Shown: one piece after another, positions 30,892 through 43,236 of the stretch
Layout: every line of letters starts with the position of its first letter
Position numbering within the stretch: the stretch's first letter is position 1
Assembly: GCF_000204055.1 (NCBI RefSeq)
Contig: NW_006768783.1
Span: forward strand, 1,114,071 to 1,178,070
Source: Melampsora larici-populina 98AG31
Lineage: Eukaryota > Basidiomycota > Pucciniomycetes > Pucciniales > Melampsoraceae
DNA: 64,000 nt
Reading direction: 5' to 3'
The notes under the pieces: model-generated
Told to the model about the DNA's origin: nothing
Seen by the model: the letters and a program-made list of their open reading frames with translations, nothing else
Databases searched by the model: none
Made by a program: the position numbers and the translations under genes

Positions 30892-33221
30892 TCATTTGGA
30901 GGTAGTGGCCTTCTTCATTTCCGCGTCGGCCTCTTGGGCAGCATCTAAGAGGCGCCTAGCGATGTCGAAGGACAATCCATGTCCAGTCAACACATTAACC
31001 GTCATTTGGAGACTCGGGACTAAATCGGTCCAAGAGGAAACGTTGGCGTTGCGGAGGATGGTGCAAGTAGAGACGTCGTTGCGAGGAATCTCACATTCGT
31101 CCAAAAAGTTGTCCAAAAGTGTCGAATGGGTGACCTCAGTCTCCACGTCCGAGTCTGAAACGTGACCCATGGAGGATTTGGGTGGATCCTCAGAGGTGAG
31201 AAGGGAAATAACGTTATCGGGGGTATTTGCCGTGGCTGCGATGGATGCCAAGAGCGTTAGTTCGAGTGTGGACCAAAATCAAAGTTCCACTGGACTCCTA
31301 TGGGTAACTTACGAGATTCCTGTTTGATTTTCTTCTTGACAGTCCCGCTGGTCAGAAGGGAAGGGGTGTGTTCGAGTTTGCGTTTAGAGTCAGAAGGACT
31401 CAAAGGTTCTACCTTGACCTTGACATCCTCGGCAGGTCGATTCGCAAAGAAGGTGCGGCGGTTTTCATTTTTCGAAGTAGAACTGCGAAGGTTGGGGCTA
31501 GCCACCGGGTAACATTTTTTTACACGGTTGTCCACGGTTGTGTCGGGGTGTTCGACAGCGTTTTTAGCCATCTCCCGCTTGTATTCCCTCGTGTTCGGAG
31601 GTATGGCTCGAGTGGTGTAGCTATCGCGCTGAAATACACACAAAGGTCAGCTCGATGCCTACAACATAGGGAAAGAAACAAAGCACATATGAAAGAAATA
31701 TAAACTTACAATACATTTAGCCCATATGAAAGCACATCGCTGGGAAAAACAATAAAGGTAGTTAGGGTCCCAAGGCGCCGACAACACTGCCCCATCGCCA
31801 CCCAGAGCGCGCTCGAGGTGTTCGTTGTAGATGGTAGCAGCCTCAAGTTCCAACTCTTTGGCCGCTGTGACCTTCTAGTAGGGTCACAAAGGGATGAAAC
31901 ATAGGATTAGCCCGCCAATCTGAACCAAGGTCACAGCTGTGAAACAAACTTACTAAACTTTCCTCTTTCGCGAGGGCGGTTTCCTCCTTGAACGCGGCTA
32001 GTTTGGCTTCAATCGAGTTCGGGCCAGTGGTTCCTTTTATATAAGCAACTGCTCCACTAGCCTAAATCGTGACATAAGGGCAAACAGAGCCAAGAAGAAC
32101 GTCAGATAAAATAATTTGAAGTACTCAACCGCTGGTAAAAGTATGAAATATCAAAAGAAGGGCACACCTGTGCATTTCTTTTTTCCTTCACTTGAGCTTT
32201 CTGAAGTACGATGTTGATCGTACCTTTTGAGGAACAACTTTTGTCCAAGTTGTTCACAAACTCTTGATAATTCTTGTAATCGATCAGTTTATTCTTCTTC
32301 GAACCAACACTAGCGTTCCAGGTCAACATCGGTGCTAAAGCACTCTCAAGAACGACCTTCTTGATCCCGGGGAAATAATTGTCACAAACGTCGCCAATCA
32401 AGTCCTTAAATTCTTTCAATGATTTCCCATACAAGAATACTTTGAAGTCCAACATCTGTCCATCCTTGAAATCGGATGAATCAATAACGGCGGTGGTAGG
32501 AGGCGGTGGTGCTTTCTTTTTGCTGGCGGTTACCTTCGAAGAAGAGGGTGCTTTCACCATACCGGGCATCACATCGACTGAATCATTCGTGTGAATCTTG
32601 AAAGCCACCGCGATGGTGAAAGATTGACTTTCTTCCATCAAGCGGCGGCTTTCAGTGCCTTGGCGCCAAAGGCGCTCCAGAGTGGGATGACGCGCTGGGG
32701 CGTTGTCACCATCCTCGATCAAATAAGGTGGATCAAAAACTACCAGAAACAGATATCAACATTCTGAACAAGTGAAAGATATAGAATGAAACAACTCACC
32801 TTCATCGGGATCCTCGTTTTCATGAATCAAATTCATAATTGGATCACATGGCATTGCTGACCAAAAGAATAGAAAGATCAGTAAGCAATTGTCCCATCAA
32901 AAGTTTGGATCATGGGAACACTGACCGAATGGAGCTTTGAATCGAAATGATATTTCGAAAGGGTAGTTGACAATGGAAGCACTAAGACGACGAACCACAC
33001 TAAACAAACGGTAAATGTCAATAGTGAGTTGATAGCCTTGGAAAGAGAAGTGATAATATTGAAAAAAAGAAACAAAATACCCAGACAAAGCAGTGATTAT
33101 CGAGTGGATTGAAAGAAGACAAGGTGAACGGGGAAGAAATGATTTCTTGGGAGAATCCGTTGGGATCGAAGGGATCCAAATCGAAGAGGAAACATGACAG
33201 TTCCGGCTGGCGTGACTCCAT
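30892..33221 (-). CDS. accessory protein of the two-gene transposon, at least 8 exons, unknown
   Basis: Phase-consistent minus-strand exons: 33036-32926, 32856-32800, 32739-32168, 32061-31954, 31874-31710, 31628-31313, 31235-30892, about 557 residues. A first exon from ATG 33221 (MESRQPELSC...) is likely, but its junction phase does not fit, so the start is unsettled. Features in order: basic and proline-rich patch (KKKAPPPP), a helical region (KSLKEFKDLIGDVCDNYF), a glutamate/lysine-rich segment, a likely nuclear signal (VKKKIKQES), and a C-terminal helical stretch (LLDNFLDECEIPRND...WTDLVPSLQMTV...ARRLLDAA) that resembles a SAM-like domain. Nuclear DNA or protein binding in transposition is a guess. 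It lies wholly inside the element's inverted repeats. Confidence 0.72.
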
Positions 33222-33446
33222 CCGGAAGGTAAGTTCATCACGTGTGCAGTGGGTGGTGAGGTCGTGACTGTCGAACGAGGGATTTACGATTGGATATAGT
33301 GGTCGAAAGATGGATGTGCAAGAGGAATTTGATGATCATAACCCACTGCTGAGTCTAAAATTCTCAAGAATCAAGAGGGCAGAAACTAAGTAAAATCCGG
33401 GAGAGAAAAAAAAAAAAAAAAACCATTATTTTTCACAAGGGCTGTA

Positions 33447-35150
33447 CTTGTGGCGCTAGACTGGTGCGGGATATACATACAGTCAAAACTCTCCAAACAC
33501 ATAACTCGCTAAATCCATGAACCCTCCAAAGCCACAGGGTATGGCTTCCACATTTGTGGTGCAGGGCCTTGTGATTGGCATTAGTGTACACTATGTTCCG
33601 GATTGGGAAGATGAGACATGTTTCGCCTGGTGACCGGGATATTGTGTTTGGAAATGGTGTGGTTGAGCCACTGTGAAAGTTGTTGATGGCACATATGATC
33701 ATGGTCACATTGCCCTATGGGTTTCAAACTACTGGTGGTAATATAAATTGGTGATAGTTTATTTGATTCCACTAGACCCTGGGCGGCCAGCCGTCTTATG
33801 GACTTAGACCATACCCTAACTTAGGCTTGGGGGTAAAAGCTTCAAGCTTGGACCTTCCATTGATCAACGGCCAACATGATGTTGTAGACATGCTTTGAAA
33901 ATGATCTCTAACATGCTCACCAAGTTGCCAGATTTGCATCAATGGCTTGCTATGGTCATATTTAGGTATATGATAGCTGTCGGGGTTTGAAATTTTTCTG
34001 AACCACATTTGAGGTTGAAAAGCTACCTCATCAGTGTACAACAAAGTCTGACACCAATTACCGCTTGACCCCCTGAGGATGTGTGGTGCAAAGGACATCC
34101 TCAGTTCTGTCACAGTGTATGTGACCTCCTAAAAATGTTCTCATGGATCGCAGCAGACGGCAAGATTTGGAATGTAGGATCAGTTAAAGTGCTGAATGCA
34201 GCGTGTGGTCAACCACTGACATCCATGAAGTCTGATTTTTCAAGGTAGAAATGCATTCACGTGAAATGGAGCCAGAGGAATTGTTGTGATCCTTCACTGC
34301 ATCCAGGTGTGAAGTTTCATCGTTAGCCAAACAATTCACAAGCTAACCGCACTCAGGGTACAACCACTGGGGGCTCCACAGCCGGAGATACACAGGAGTG
34401 TGGCGCGCCGTTTGAAGAGCCTGATGTGTTTCTGTGACACGCAAAGCCATGAAACCATTGACCATATGGGGTTTCCTAGGCTTGTGTCTCAAGGAATCAT
34501 TTAGCTTGGCACTTTTTTTACAAGAAACACATCTTGGATTATTGTAGGTAATTTTCTAAAGATCAACCATCATGAACTGTGCAATTCATGTGAAGTATGG
34601 CTCACCTGATGATTGCACAGTTCAGGCAGCTAAGGGTATGGCCAGGGTGGTGGATCTATCCTACAGGCCAGTGAGCAGTAGGCTACCTGGTGGGCCATGT
34701 GGGCAATGGCCTGGCTTGAATGCTACTTTGACCATTTGCATGTAGGCCTCACGTTCTGCCTCATGTGTACAGATCCGGGAGCTGCCAATGACTTGCACTG
34801 GAGATGAATAATTGTTGTCGTACATATCTTGTCGATGTATGGCTGGAAAAGTATCATCCACAAGGGACCCACCAATAACTGGACCAGATTGGGCCAAAAC
34901 CAAATTTTCAACATCAGAGGTGAGTTGCAAAAGGTTTTTGGTGAGTGTATTGACTTTTTTCCCATTAAATTGGAGATCTCCAACATTAAGTGTGCATTAC
35001 ATGTTGCCTGAACAAGGTGGCGGTGGTTGTCACCCACCACCTGCGCATAGGTAGGAATCATTGATGAGTGGTTACAAGCTGTAAAGAAAATAAACAAAGT
35101 CCTCACCTTAGCCTGAATCAGAGCATATTGTTCATGGACAATAGCGGTTC
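33447..35150 (-). pseudogene. degenerate coding region, possibly transposase-derived
   Basis: Minus-strand fragments look like old coding sequence in shifting frames: NLLQLTSDVENLVLAQSGPV near 34900, HKPRKPHMVNGFMALRV near 34460, and LLYTDEVAFQPQMWF near 34040. The TDE of the last resembles the first catalytic aspartate of Tc1/mariner-type enzymes, but no second or third residue is convincing. I do not name a family. Confidence 0.3.
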
Positions 35151-35154
35151 TCAA

Positions 35155-35245
35155 ACCTAACCCGGTTTGTAAAAATCCCGGTACACCCGGTTCATTTTTG
35201 AACTGGGTGGACTGGGTACGTGAAAAAAAATCCATGTTTGTTATT
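35155..35245. repeat. possible terminal region of the Harbinger element
   Basis: Contains alternating copies of ACCCGGTT and its near complement AACTGGGT (TAACCCGGTTTG, CACCCGGTTC, GAACTGGGTGG), just upstream of the Myb-like gene. Such sub-repeats suit a transposon end. A partner at the other side was not found. Confidence 0.35.
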
Positions 35246-35289
35246 CAAACCAGTCGACTCCGCCACCATAACCATACACCTCTGCAGCT

Positions 35290-37072
35290 ATGCCACGCAA
35301 ACAGCGCTCCAAGCAAGGGCCTTGTACTGATACCACATCATCTCATACAGTTAGCTCAACTCCAATCACCAATACTCCCCATACAACTCCCGGAAGTCTA
35401 TCGACTTTCACTCCAGTATCAGGGATCCCAATCACTTCAGTTGGTCACGGTTCACCCACGGCTTCTCTCTCTCAAATCGACTTGATCCGTTTGGGGCAAG
35501 CTTTGGCAAACTCAGGATCACCCGCGGGGTTTATCACGGTTCCAAGTCAAAACCCACCTTTTAATCCCAATCCAGCAACTTTCACACCTGTGGGATCTCA
35601 GCCAGAAACAGCTGTTTCTATGAAGACGACAAGTGAAGAACCCACCAAATCGGCCTGAGGCAAACAAGGGCAAGGTAGACCAAAGAAGTCTGAAGTCAAG
35701 GTTGATGAAGATAAGTCGAAGGCTTCTCAGGTGTCGTGGTTTGTGGAACGAGCCGACGGATTCACCGACCTAGACTTAGTTGCGATGTGGTGTTCCGATG
35801 AAGATCACTACGATCAATGGAGATCCGCCACTCCAAGCAAGATTGTGGTATCTGCGGTTTTGGCTGCTCATCTGAAACAAAAGGGTCACCCTGAGCAATC
35901 ACCAAGAGAGGTTGACAAGAAAGTAAGTGTGGATAGGTCACTTGGACATGTCACTTCACCTTCTCATCTTTAGCTTTTCATTTGTTATTAATGTCTTTGT
36001 TTGATATCGCAGATCAAATACCTCGAAGAGAAATTTAAAGACGCTTATAAGGAATTTAACTCAACCGGCCAAGGTATTCTTGGAGACGCAGCCTACAAGG
36101 AACAGCTCGAAGAGATGGATTTAATATCTGTTAATGTCAACAGTGACGGTGAGGACGTGGTGGTCGGAAAAATCTCTTCAACTAGGAAAAAAAATAGTCG
36201 CAAAGCCTCTGCAAGTGCTTCTGCCCTTGGTGCGTGTTTTATCCTTTATCCAAGACTGTATTAGATCTTTTGCTGATTCTCTAATATACATGTATAAAGA
36301 GAAAGCGATATCGATTTGCCCATGGTATTGTGTGTTAGAAAGTGTGATGTGTCAACGCTCAAACATCACCCCCGAAGCAACTATGGATACTTTAGGAAAC
36401 ACATCTTACCCCAGTTTTGATTTCAACTCGAACTCGAATTTAAATAACAGCCAAACAGATTTGACTGATTTGGACCTCGGTGGCAACATCTATACTCCTA
36501 CTCAAGAGGGGGTTGTATTGGATTCTGACGAGAATCCGGATTTCAAGGAGGAAGAAGATTTGAAACCTCGTGGGTCCCAAAACAAAAACAAAAGTAAGTT
36601 GAAAGGTTCAAATAGTGATAAACTTTCAACTTACTATTAATATTTTTGGTTTTTAGGGTCTTGAATCGGAAGTGGATCTCGGGACACTCTTGGTCTCCAA
36701 ACTCTCATGAACAATTATCTACCCTCCAAATCTGAACGGGCAGCTACTGCGAGAGAAGAACGAAAGAAAGACAAACGTCAGATGCAACTGAACTCGAAGA
36801 TAGCAAAGGCGATCAGTGACATGTCACAAAATCGACATGATGATGTCCAGCTAAAGAGGGAGCAGCTCCGTGGCGAAGCGGTTACTAAATTTATGGGAAT
36901 GGGCGATAACTTTGAAGAGGCCTTCAAAAAGGCTCTTATGATGTACCCTCAAACTATTCCCGCTCCTGAGGACTCAAATCCGGCCAGCACTTCTCGTTTG
37001 GGCAGAATGGACAATTATGATGCTTATGACTCGTCTGACGCCTCAAGTGACAGCGACGCAGTCCACCAGTAG
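35290..37072 (+). pseudogene. Harbinger-associated Myb/SANT-like protein, stop-interrupted
   Basis: PIF/Harbinger elements carry a second gene for a Myb/SANT-like DNA-binding protein that partners the nuclease. Exons: 35290-35922, 36013-36229, a third ending about 36594, and a fourth to 37072. N-terminal Ser/Thr/Pro-rich region, TGA at 35656, then a trihelix-like part (WFVERADGFTDLDLVAMWC, and KIKYLEEKFKDAYKEFNSTG across intron 1), acidic linker, and a basic helical C-terminus (SERAATAREERKKDKRQMQL). A second stop follows the intron-4 acceptor (36662). Convergent with the transposase at 37526-39121. Confidence 0.75.
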
Positions 37073-37525
37073 GTTCACCGAAGGTTCAAATGATCACTCA
37101 GTTGTATCTTATCACTTTTCTTTCAAATCATACCCAAAAAAAAAAGGATTGGTGTGGACTTGTTTTTCTTGATTCTGACTCTCAAAAACCCCAAAAGAAA
37201 AAGTCTTTGTCTTTTTGAGTAATCTGTTATTTCTTACTTCTGAAAAAAAAAATGTTTTGATTTCACCTCGTTTTGTTTTCCTTTTCTCAAAATGGTGGCC
37301 AAGGTGGTCAAAACCAGGAGTTTAACTCGTTGTTTGTTTTCAAATTCAATCAAATTGAATATTTCAAAACTATGAATTATGTATTGGTTTTTTAGTTATC
37401 AACAAAACTAAAAAACTAAGGACTTTTATGTGTACTTCCAAGGTAAAGTAAAGAGGTCATTATGAGATATTTGAACGAAAGCAAACACATGGAAGATTGG
37501 TAATATCTATATACAAAAACCTGAA
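37073..37525. other. AT-rich 3' region between convergent Harbinger genes
   Basis: Holds homopolymer A runs and no coding sequence. Both flanking genes end here. Confidence 0.5.
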
Positions 37526-39121
37526 TCAAGACATCGTCGATAGAAAATCCTGAAATAAAGAATTTCGGGTTTGATCAGATAGTCGTGTATGGCCTAAAGT
37601 GGCATAAGCCTCTTCTTCAGCAGTTGGAAGAGGCTCTTGCTGATTTTCCCACTCCTCTGATTGACCAAAGTCCCCAGATGGATCTTCTTCTTGAACATAA
37701 TTATGTACCACACAGCACGCTGCCAGCCATGAATTCAGGCGGGCAGCAGTGCGTTGGTCCCGAATCACCAGTCTACACTCTTTACAAGATTGAGTCTGCC
37801 CTTTCCACATTCCATTAGTATGTTCGGAAACTATTTGAGCCGTACTTAATTCAAATTTGAAATGCTGGTGAGCTCGGTCCAGTTCTTGACCTCTGGGCTT
37901 CTTGAATGCCGGGACGATGAATTTCGAGGCACTGTAGCCAGAGTCAGCCAACAGGTACTCTCCAGGGCTAAAATACCTGTCTATATTCTTATAAAACTAA
38001 GTGACACATACATCAGTCAGTAAGAGCAACACGCCGAAAATTTAAGCTAAATAATTGCACTTACCTCGGTTGATTTTAACACTCGTTGGTCATGCGCGCT
38101 CCCACACCATCCGTGGTGTGCATAGATGATTCTTCTTCTATGATCACAGATGATCAGTGAATCCATCGCTTAGACAGACTTTTGGCAGTAATAGTCTTCA
38201 CTATTTTTCTGAGGTGCGTATGCTAGTGGAATGAGGGTTCCATTGATGAAACCCACACAACCTTTAAAGAAACACTTTGAACCAAATTCAGCTTTAATTC
38301 GGGCTCGTTCTTCGGGCGTCGGCCACTTCACGTAATTCGATCCAATGTGATTGAGGGCAACGATACAGCGGTTGGTATAGTTATCAACGCTCCCTTCTAA
38401 AGATTTCAAGATCGAGTCAGAAATCTTGACTCGATGGGGATGTAACATAAAGCTGCTTACCGGCCATCGAGAATAGCTTAGCTATGATTGCACACTGTCC
38501 ACCATTACCAGAAAGACCAAAGTTGGCCATGGCAACCAGCAGCTGCCATTGAACCGGAGCTTGAGGACATGTCGGATTATTATGAAATATCGGATCGCCT
38601 GAGATCTTATCTACAAGGGTTATAAAGGCCTTCTTTGACATCCGAGCCTGTTGGGTCAGATTTTGCGTCAGTCATCTTGATTTTGAAGCTAGAGAACCAC
38701 ATTGACATACCACAATTACCCATGTGCGATCAGACTCGTGGAACCATTCGTCAAAGCAATCCTGCTTTTTCATCCGGCGCGAAAGACGAGTAAGTCTAGG
38801 AGTGAGATATTGTTTCTTCTGAGCATGATCTAACCCAAATGCCAAGATCGCAAGCATCGATTCGTCTTCTTTGTATTTACGTTTGCGAGATGTTTGATAT
38901 GAATTCGACTTGAAGTTGCTTGTTACGAGTAGCTGAAAAGCCATCAAGAGGAGGCTGCTTTGTGAGTTGATATCAACGGTGTCTTCATCGAAATCAAGCT
39001 GATCTAAAACAATCACAGAGGCCAAGATCGTGGTGAGGTCGCTGGGGTTTGTATGGGTTCGGTAATAGTTGGTGGCCAGTGATGCTACCTGGAGTGCAAA
39101 GAAGCACTTCAAGTAGGCCAA
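37526..39121 (-). pseudogene. PIF/Harbinger nuclease (DDE_4 type), inactive
   Basis: Fragments in order on the minus strand: FGLDHAQKKQYLTPRL, ARMSKKAFITLVDKISGDP, VAMANFGLSGNGGQCAIIAKL, EGSVDNYTNRCIVALNHI, KCFFKGCVGFINGTLIPLAY, QKNSEDYYCQKS, a stop, AMDSLIICDHRRRIIYAHHG, YLLADSGYSASKFIVPAFKK, LSTAQIVSEHTNGMWKG, LNSWLAACCVVHNYV. The first catalytic residue, aspartate in the family's G(F/V)IDGT, is asparagine here. With the stop at 38170 and an intron-like gap (37977-38067, AC...CAG borders) it is a dead but well preserved copy. The N-terminus meets a hAT fragment at 39121. Confidence 0.88.
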
Positions 39122-39593
39122 GACGTCGTTGCGAGTATTTGAGGTTTGACAACCAGATCACCAACTATCTGCGTGGTTGCAATCGAATGAAGGATGGTGC
39201 TTATGATTTAGATGACCCAGACTCGGCCCTGCAGTGGTGGGCAGTGAGTACCTATCTAACCTTCTGAACGCTGTTGAATATCTGATTGTGTTTTCTTTCA
39301 CTTAGGCTCATTGCAATCGATACCCTGTGGTCGCAGAGATGGCTAAGGATTACTTATCCTGCTCAGCCTCTTCTTGTGAACCAGAGAGGATGTTCTCAAC
39401 TGCTGCAGACGTTTGCGTTGCAAGTAGAGGACGATTGTTGGTTATTTCAATCAAGAGGCAAGTTTCTTGCCAGCTTTGGCTTGCAGAGGGGGTTCCCTTA
39501 GGCAAAGACTTCATCAAATTGATGGAGGCTTGCAATATGATTGGTTACAGTGATTATGTCAAGGATTACAATCTATCTCGAGCTAAGGCCTAA
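39115..39593 (+). pseudogene. hAT transposase C-terminal dimerisation fragment
   Basis: Exons 39115-39243 and 39306-39593, joined by a GTGAGT...TAG intron. Motifs: YLRFDNQITNYL, LQWWA, RYPVVAEMAKDYLSCSASSC, EPERMFSTAADVCV, which are the hAT family C-terminal signature (W-W, RYP, S-S, E-R-FS). No catalytic core precedes it: the DNA upstream is Harbinger sequence on the other strand, so it is a 5'-truncated fragment. Confidence 0.85.
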
Positions 39594-39744
39594 ATATGGT
39601 ATCTTTACTACTTTTTTACCATTCCTTTATTGATCCTTAATCAATACTTACTATCTTCAAGTTGTGTAATTTCTATTTTTATGTGTTTATTTCTTGTTTA
39701 TGTTATAAACCAATTTAATCACATTCTTTTGTAACTTGCCCAAT
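39594..39744. other. downstream of the hAT fragment, AT-rich
   Basis: AT-rich sequence with nothing recognised. Confidence 0.4.
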
Positions 39745-40012
39745 TTGAGCTCCTGCAGCGCGCTGCGTCAGCGGAGCGGACACTGAGAGACGTCGCGTTT
39801 TGAGTCTGTGAGGGTAATTGCAGCGGAAAAACGCTGCGTTCCGGTAGCAGTGCAACTATATTGAGTTGCGCTGCAAGGGCCGGCCAAACCTGCAACGGTT
39901 TTGGCATTGCGCTGCCGCTGTGACGCCCGAAACGCTGCTCAGCGCAGCTGGTCCAACCTTGGTGCGGCGCAAAAGTAGCGCCCCAAAACTTCAAAATATG
40001 TAGGGGCATGCC
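39745..40012. repeat. GC-rich GCAGCG-type repeat patch
   Basis: A block of GCAGCGC, GCTGCG and CGCTGC units bounded by AT-rich DNA. Its right part in complement (GCGCCGCACCAAGGTTGGACC) resembles the start of the patch at 14484. Probably a transposon end or internal relic of the same family. Confidence 0.45.
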
Positions 40013-40470
40013 CCATAGTTAGTCTGCGGGTTTTTGTCAGTTTTGCAACCCATCTCCATCTGAAATGCCTGGAGAGAACTTTGAGGAGTGTGGCTTCATC
40101 ATGGTAATAAGGTATTGGTCCAACAGTCTACCTCACTCTGATCTGATGTCACTTTACAGACCAAGTCTTGCCCAAAAGACATATGTAAGCAAGTCACTGT
40201 AAGAGTTTCATGTGTATAGAATCACAATCAACTTCCTTTCATTGTAATATCTCTTGCAATCTACCTTACAATCAATGTCTATAATTCTCTTATTGGCAAC
40301 TACTGGCACTGTAATACTGGCCTCTGCTGGTGTAGACGATTTTTCCCTTTTTTTCTACTTTTTGAGGGCAGAAGGCGCGCCTGGCGCGCCCCAGTGGCGC
40401 CTGCGCCAGTCCAATTGAGATTTTTTGCGCCTGGGCGCGCCTGTTAGAAAAAGGACCCGCCCACAACATG
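40013..40470. other. no gene; GC-rich palindromic clusters
   Basis: Two clusters of GGCGCGCC and GCGCCAGT-type palindromes lie at about 40374-40443. No coding signal. The purpose is unknown. Confidence 0.4.
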
Positions 40471-40996
40471 AGCTGTGACCCAGCCCTGAAAATTCAGGGC
40501 CGGACACAGGGCCAAACCTGGCCTTGGACCCAAGGGGCTCCAAAATTTGCACAGGGCCAACCAGGGCACACCTCGAATGTTTTATGGGTCACAAAATGTG
40601 GTCAATGATTTTGAGCTATATTGCCATTATATGTCTATCAGAAGGTATTTGGACTCTACATGATCCTACTTGTACAAGTGTCTGCAGAAAAGATATGTCA
40701 CCCTTGGGGCCAAACTGGCTCACACTTGGTTGTATTACATACACTGTAATGACCTTTTGGCCCCAAGGGTGTTGTATCTTTTCTGCAGGCACATGTACAT
40801 CAAAAAGATCTATACTGTGCCTATGTTCAAAGAAAAAATATCATTTATTTTTTTGTTTATCAAGCAAGAAACCAACTGGCACCTGGGCGGGCAGGGCATT
40901 TGTGGCTAGGTTCTAGTGTGACAGGGTGCGGACTGTCAGCTTCAAGAATATTGTCAGGCAGGGAGGGCCAGGCAGGGCCAGGTCCGGGTCACAGCC
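40471..40996. mobile_element. nested inverted-repeat element (about 526 bp)
   Basis: Outer ends AGCTGTGACCC and its near complement GGGTCACAGCC, followed inward by GGCCAGG/CAGGGCC-type sequence on both sides. A second, stronger inverted repeat lies inside (40671-40799). No target duplication could be fixed. Confidence 0.45.
40671..40799. repeat. 129-bp inner hairpin
   Basis: TGTACAAGTGTCTGCAGAAA and, on the right, the complement of TGTACATGTGCCTGCAGAAA, each continuing to CCCTTGGGGCCAAA. The arms are about 45 bp with a 40-bp loop. Likely a small MITE inserted in, or forming, the core of the outer repeat. Confidence 0.7.
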
Positions 40997-41488
40997 TCCA
41001 GATGCAACATCCACTAAATCATCATTATCGCATGCACAATAATTGGCCGACAATCTTAGAAGCTCATTAATCGATGCTTTTCAGAATCATCCATTAAGAA
41101 AAGGTGTCACATCCAAGATGATGTCACTGTATCTGTCCCCGATGACCAGAAAAAGAATCACTCATCATATATGTATAATATATACTACTAACTTGTATCT
41201 CTTTCTCCTTTTTATATTACTCAACTCATTTTTAGATGGTGAAAAACGCTCATAATTAAGAGACCAGAAACTCCAACAAAAAAAGGTGGAATATTTAAAA
41301 AAGAAAGAGGAAACAAAGGAACTAATGATAACCAAAGGAAAGAAAAAAAAACGGACCATAAAAAATGAAAAAAATGAAATGAAATAAAAAACGGTTGATT
41401 GTTTTTCAAAAAATCTTGAAATGAGAAAGATTGAAGCTAATAAAGTTAAAAGAAACCTCGTTTCACTTTTTGAATCAAGGGTTTTCTC
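40997..41488. other. downstream region of the PP2A gene
   Basis: AT-rich, A-rich after 41280; no coding signal. Probably the 3' untranslated region. Confidence 0.5.

Positions 41489-43236
<1,748 letters not shown>

Larger units (their letters stand above)
28712..33444 (+). mobile_element. 4.73-kb two-gene TA-flanked inverted-repeat transposon
   Basis: Ends CAGCCCTTGTGAAAAATAAT and its exact complement, followed by a homopolymer of 15-18 T and ATTTTACT; similarity extends about 70 bp. TA flanks both ends (28710-28711 and 33445-33446), the duplication expected of IS630/Tc1/mariner elements. Three strong hairpins sit inside the left end. Two convergent spliced genes fill it: a DD34E transposase (plus) and a large unknown protein (minus). 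No stops were found in either over the phase-consistent exons, so the element may be young and perhaps autonomous. Confidence 0.9.

Noticed and set aside
33796..34113. A Tc1/mariner transposase on the minus strand
   Set aside because: Only one motif (YTDEVAF) resembles the family; no second aspartate or glutamate could be placed.
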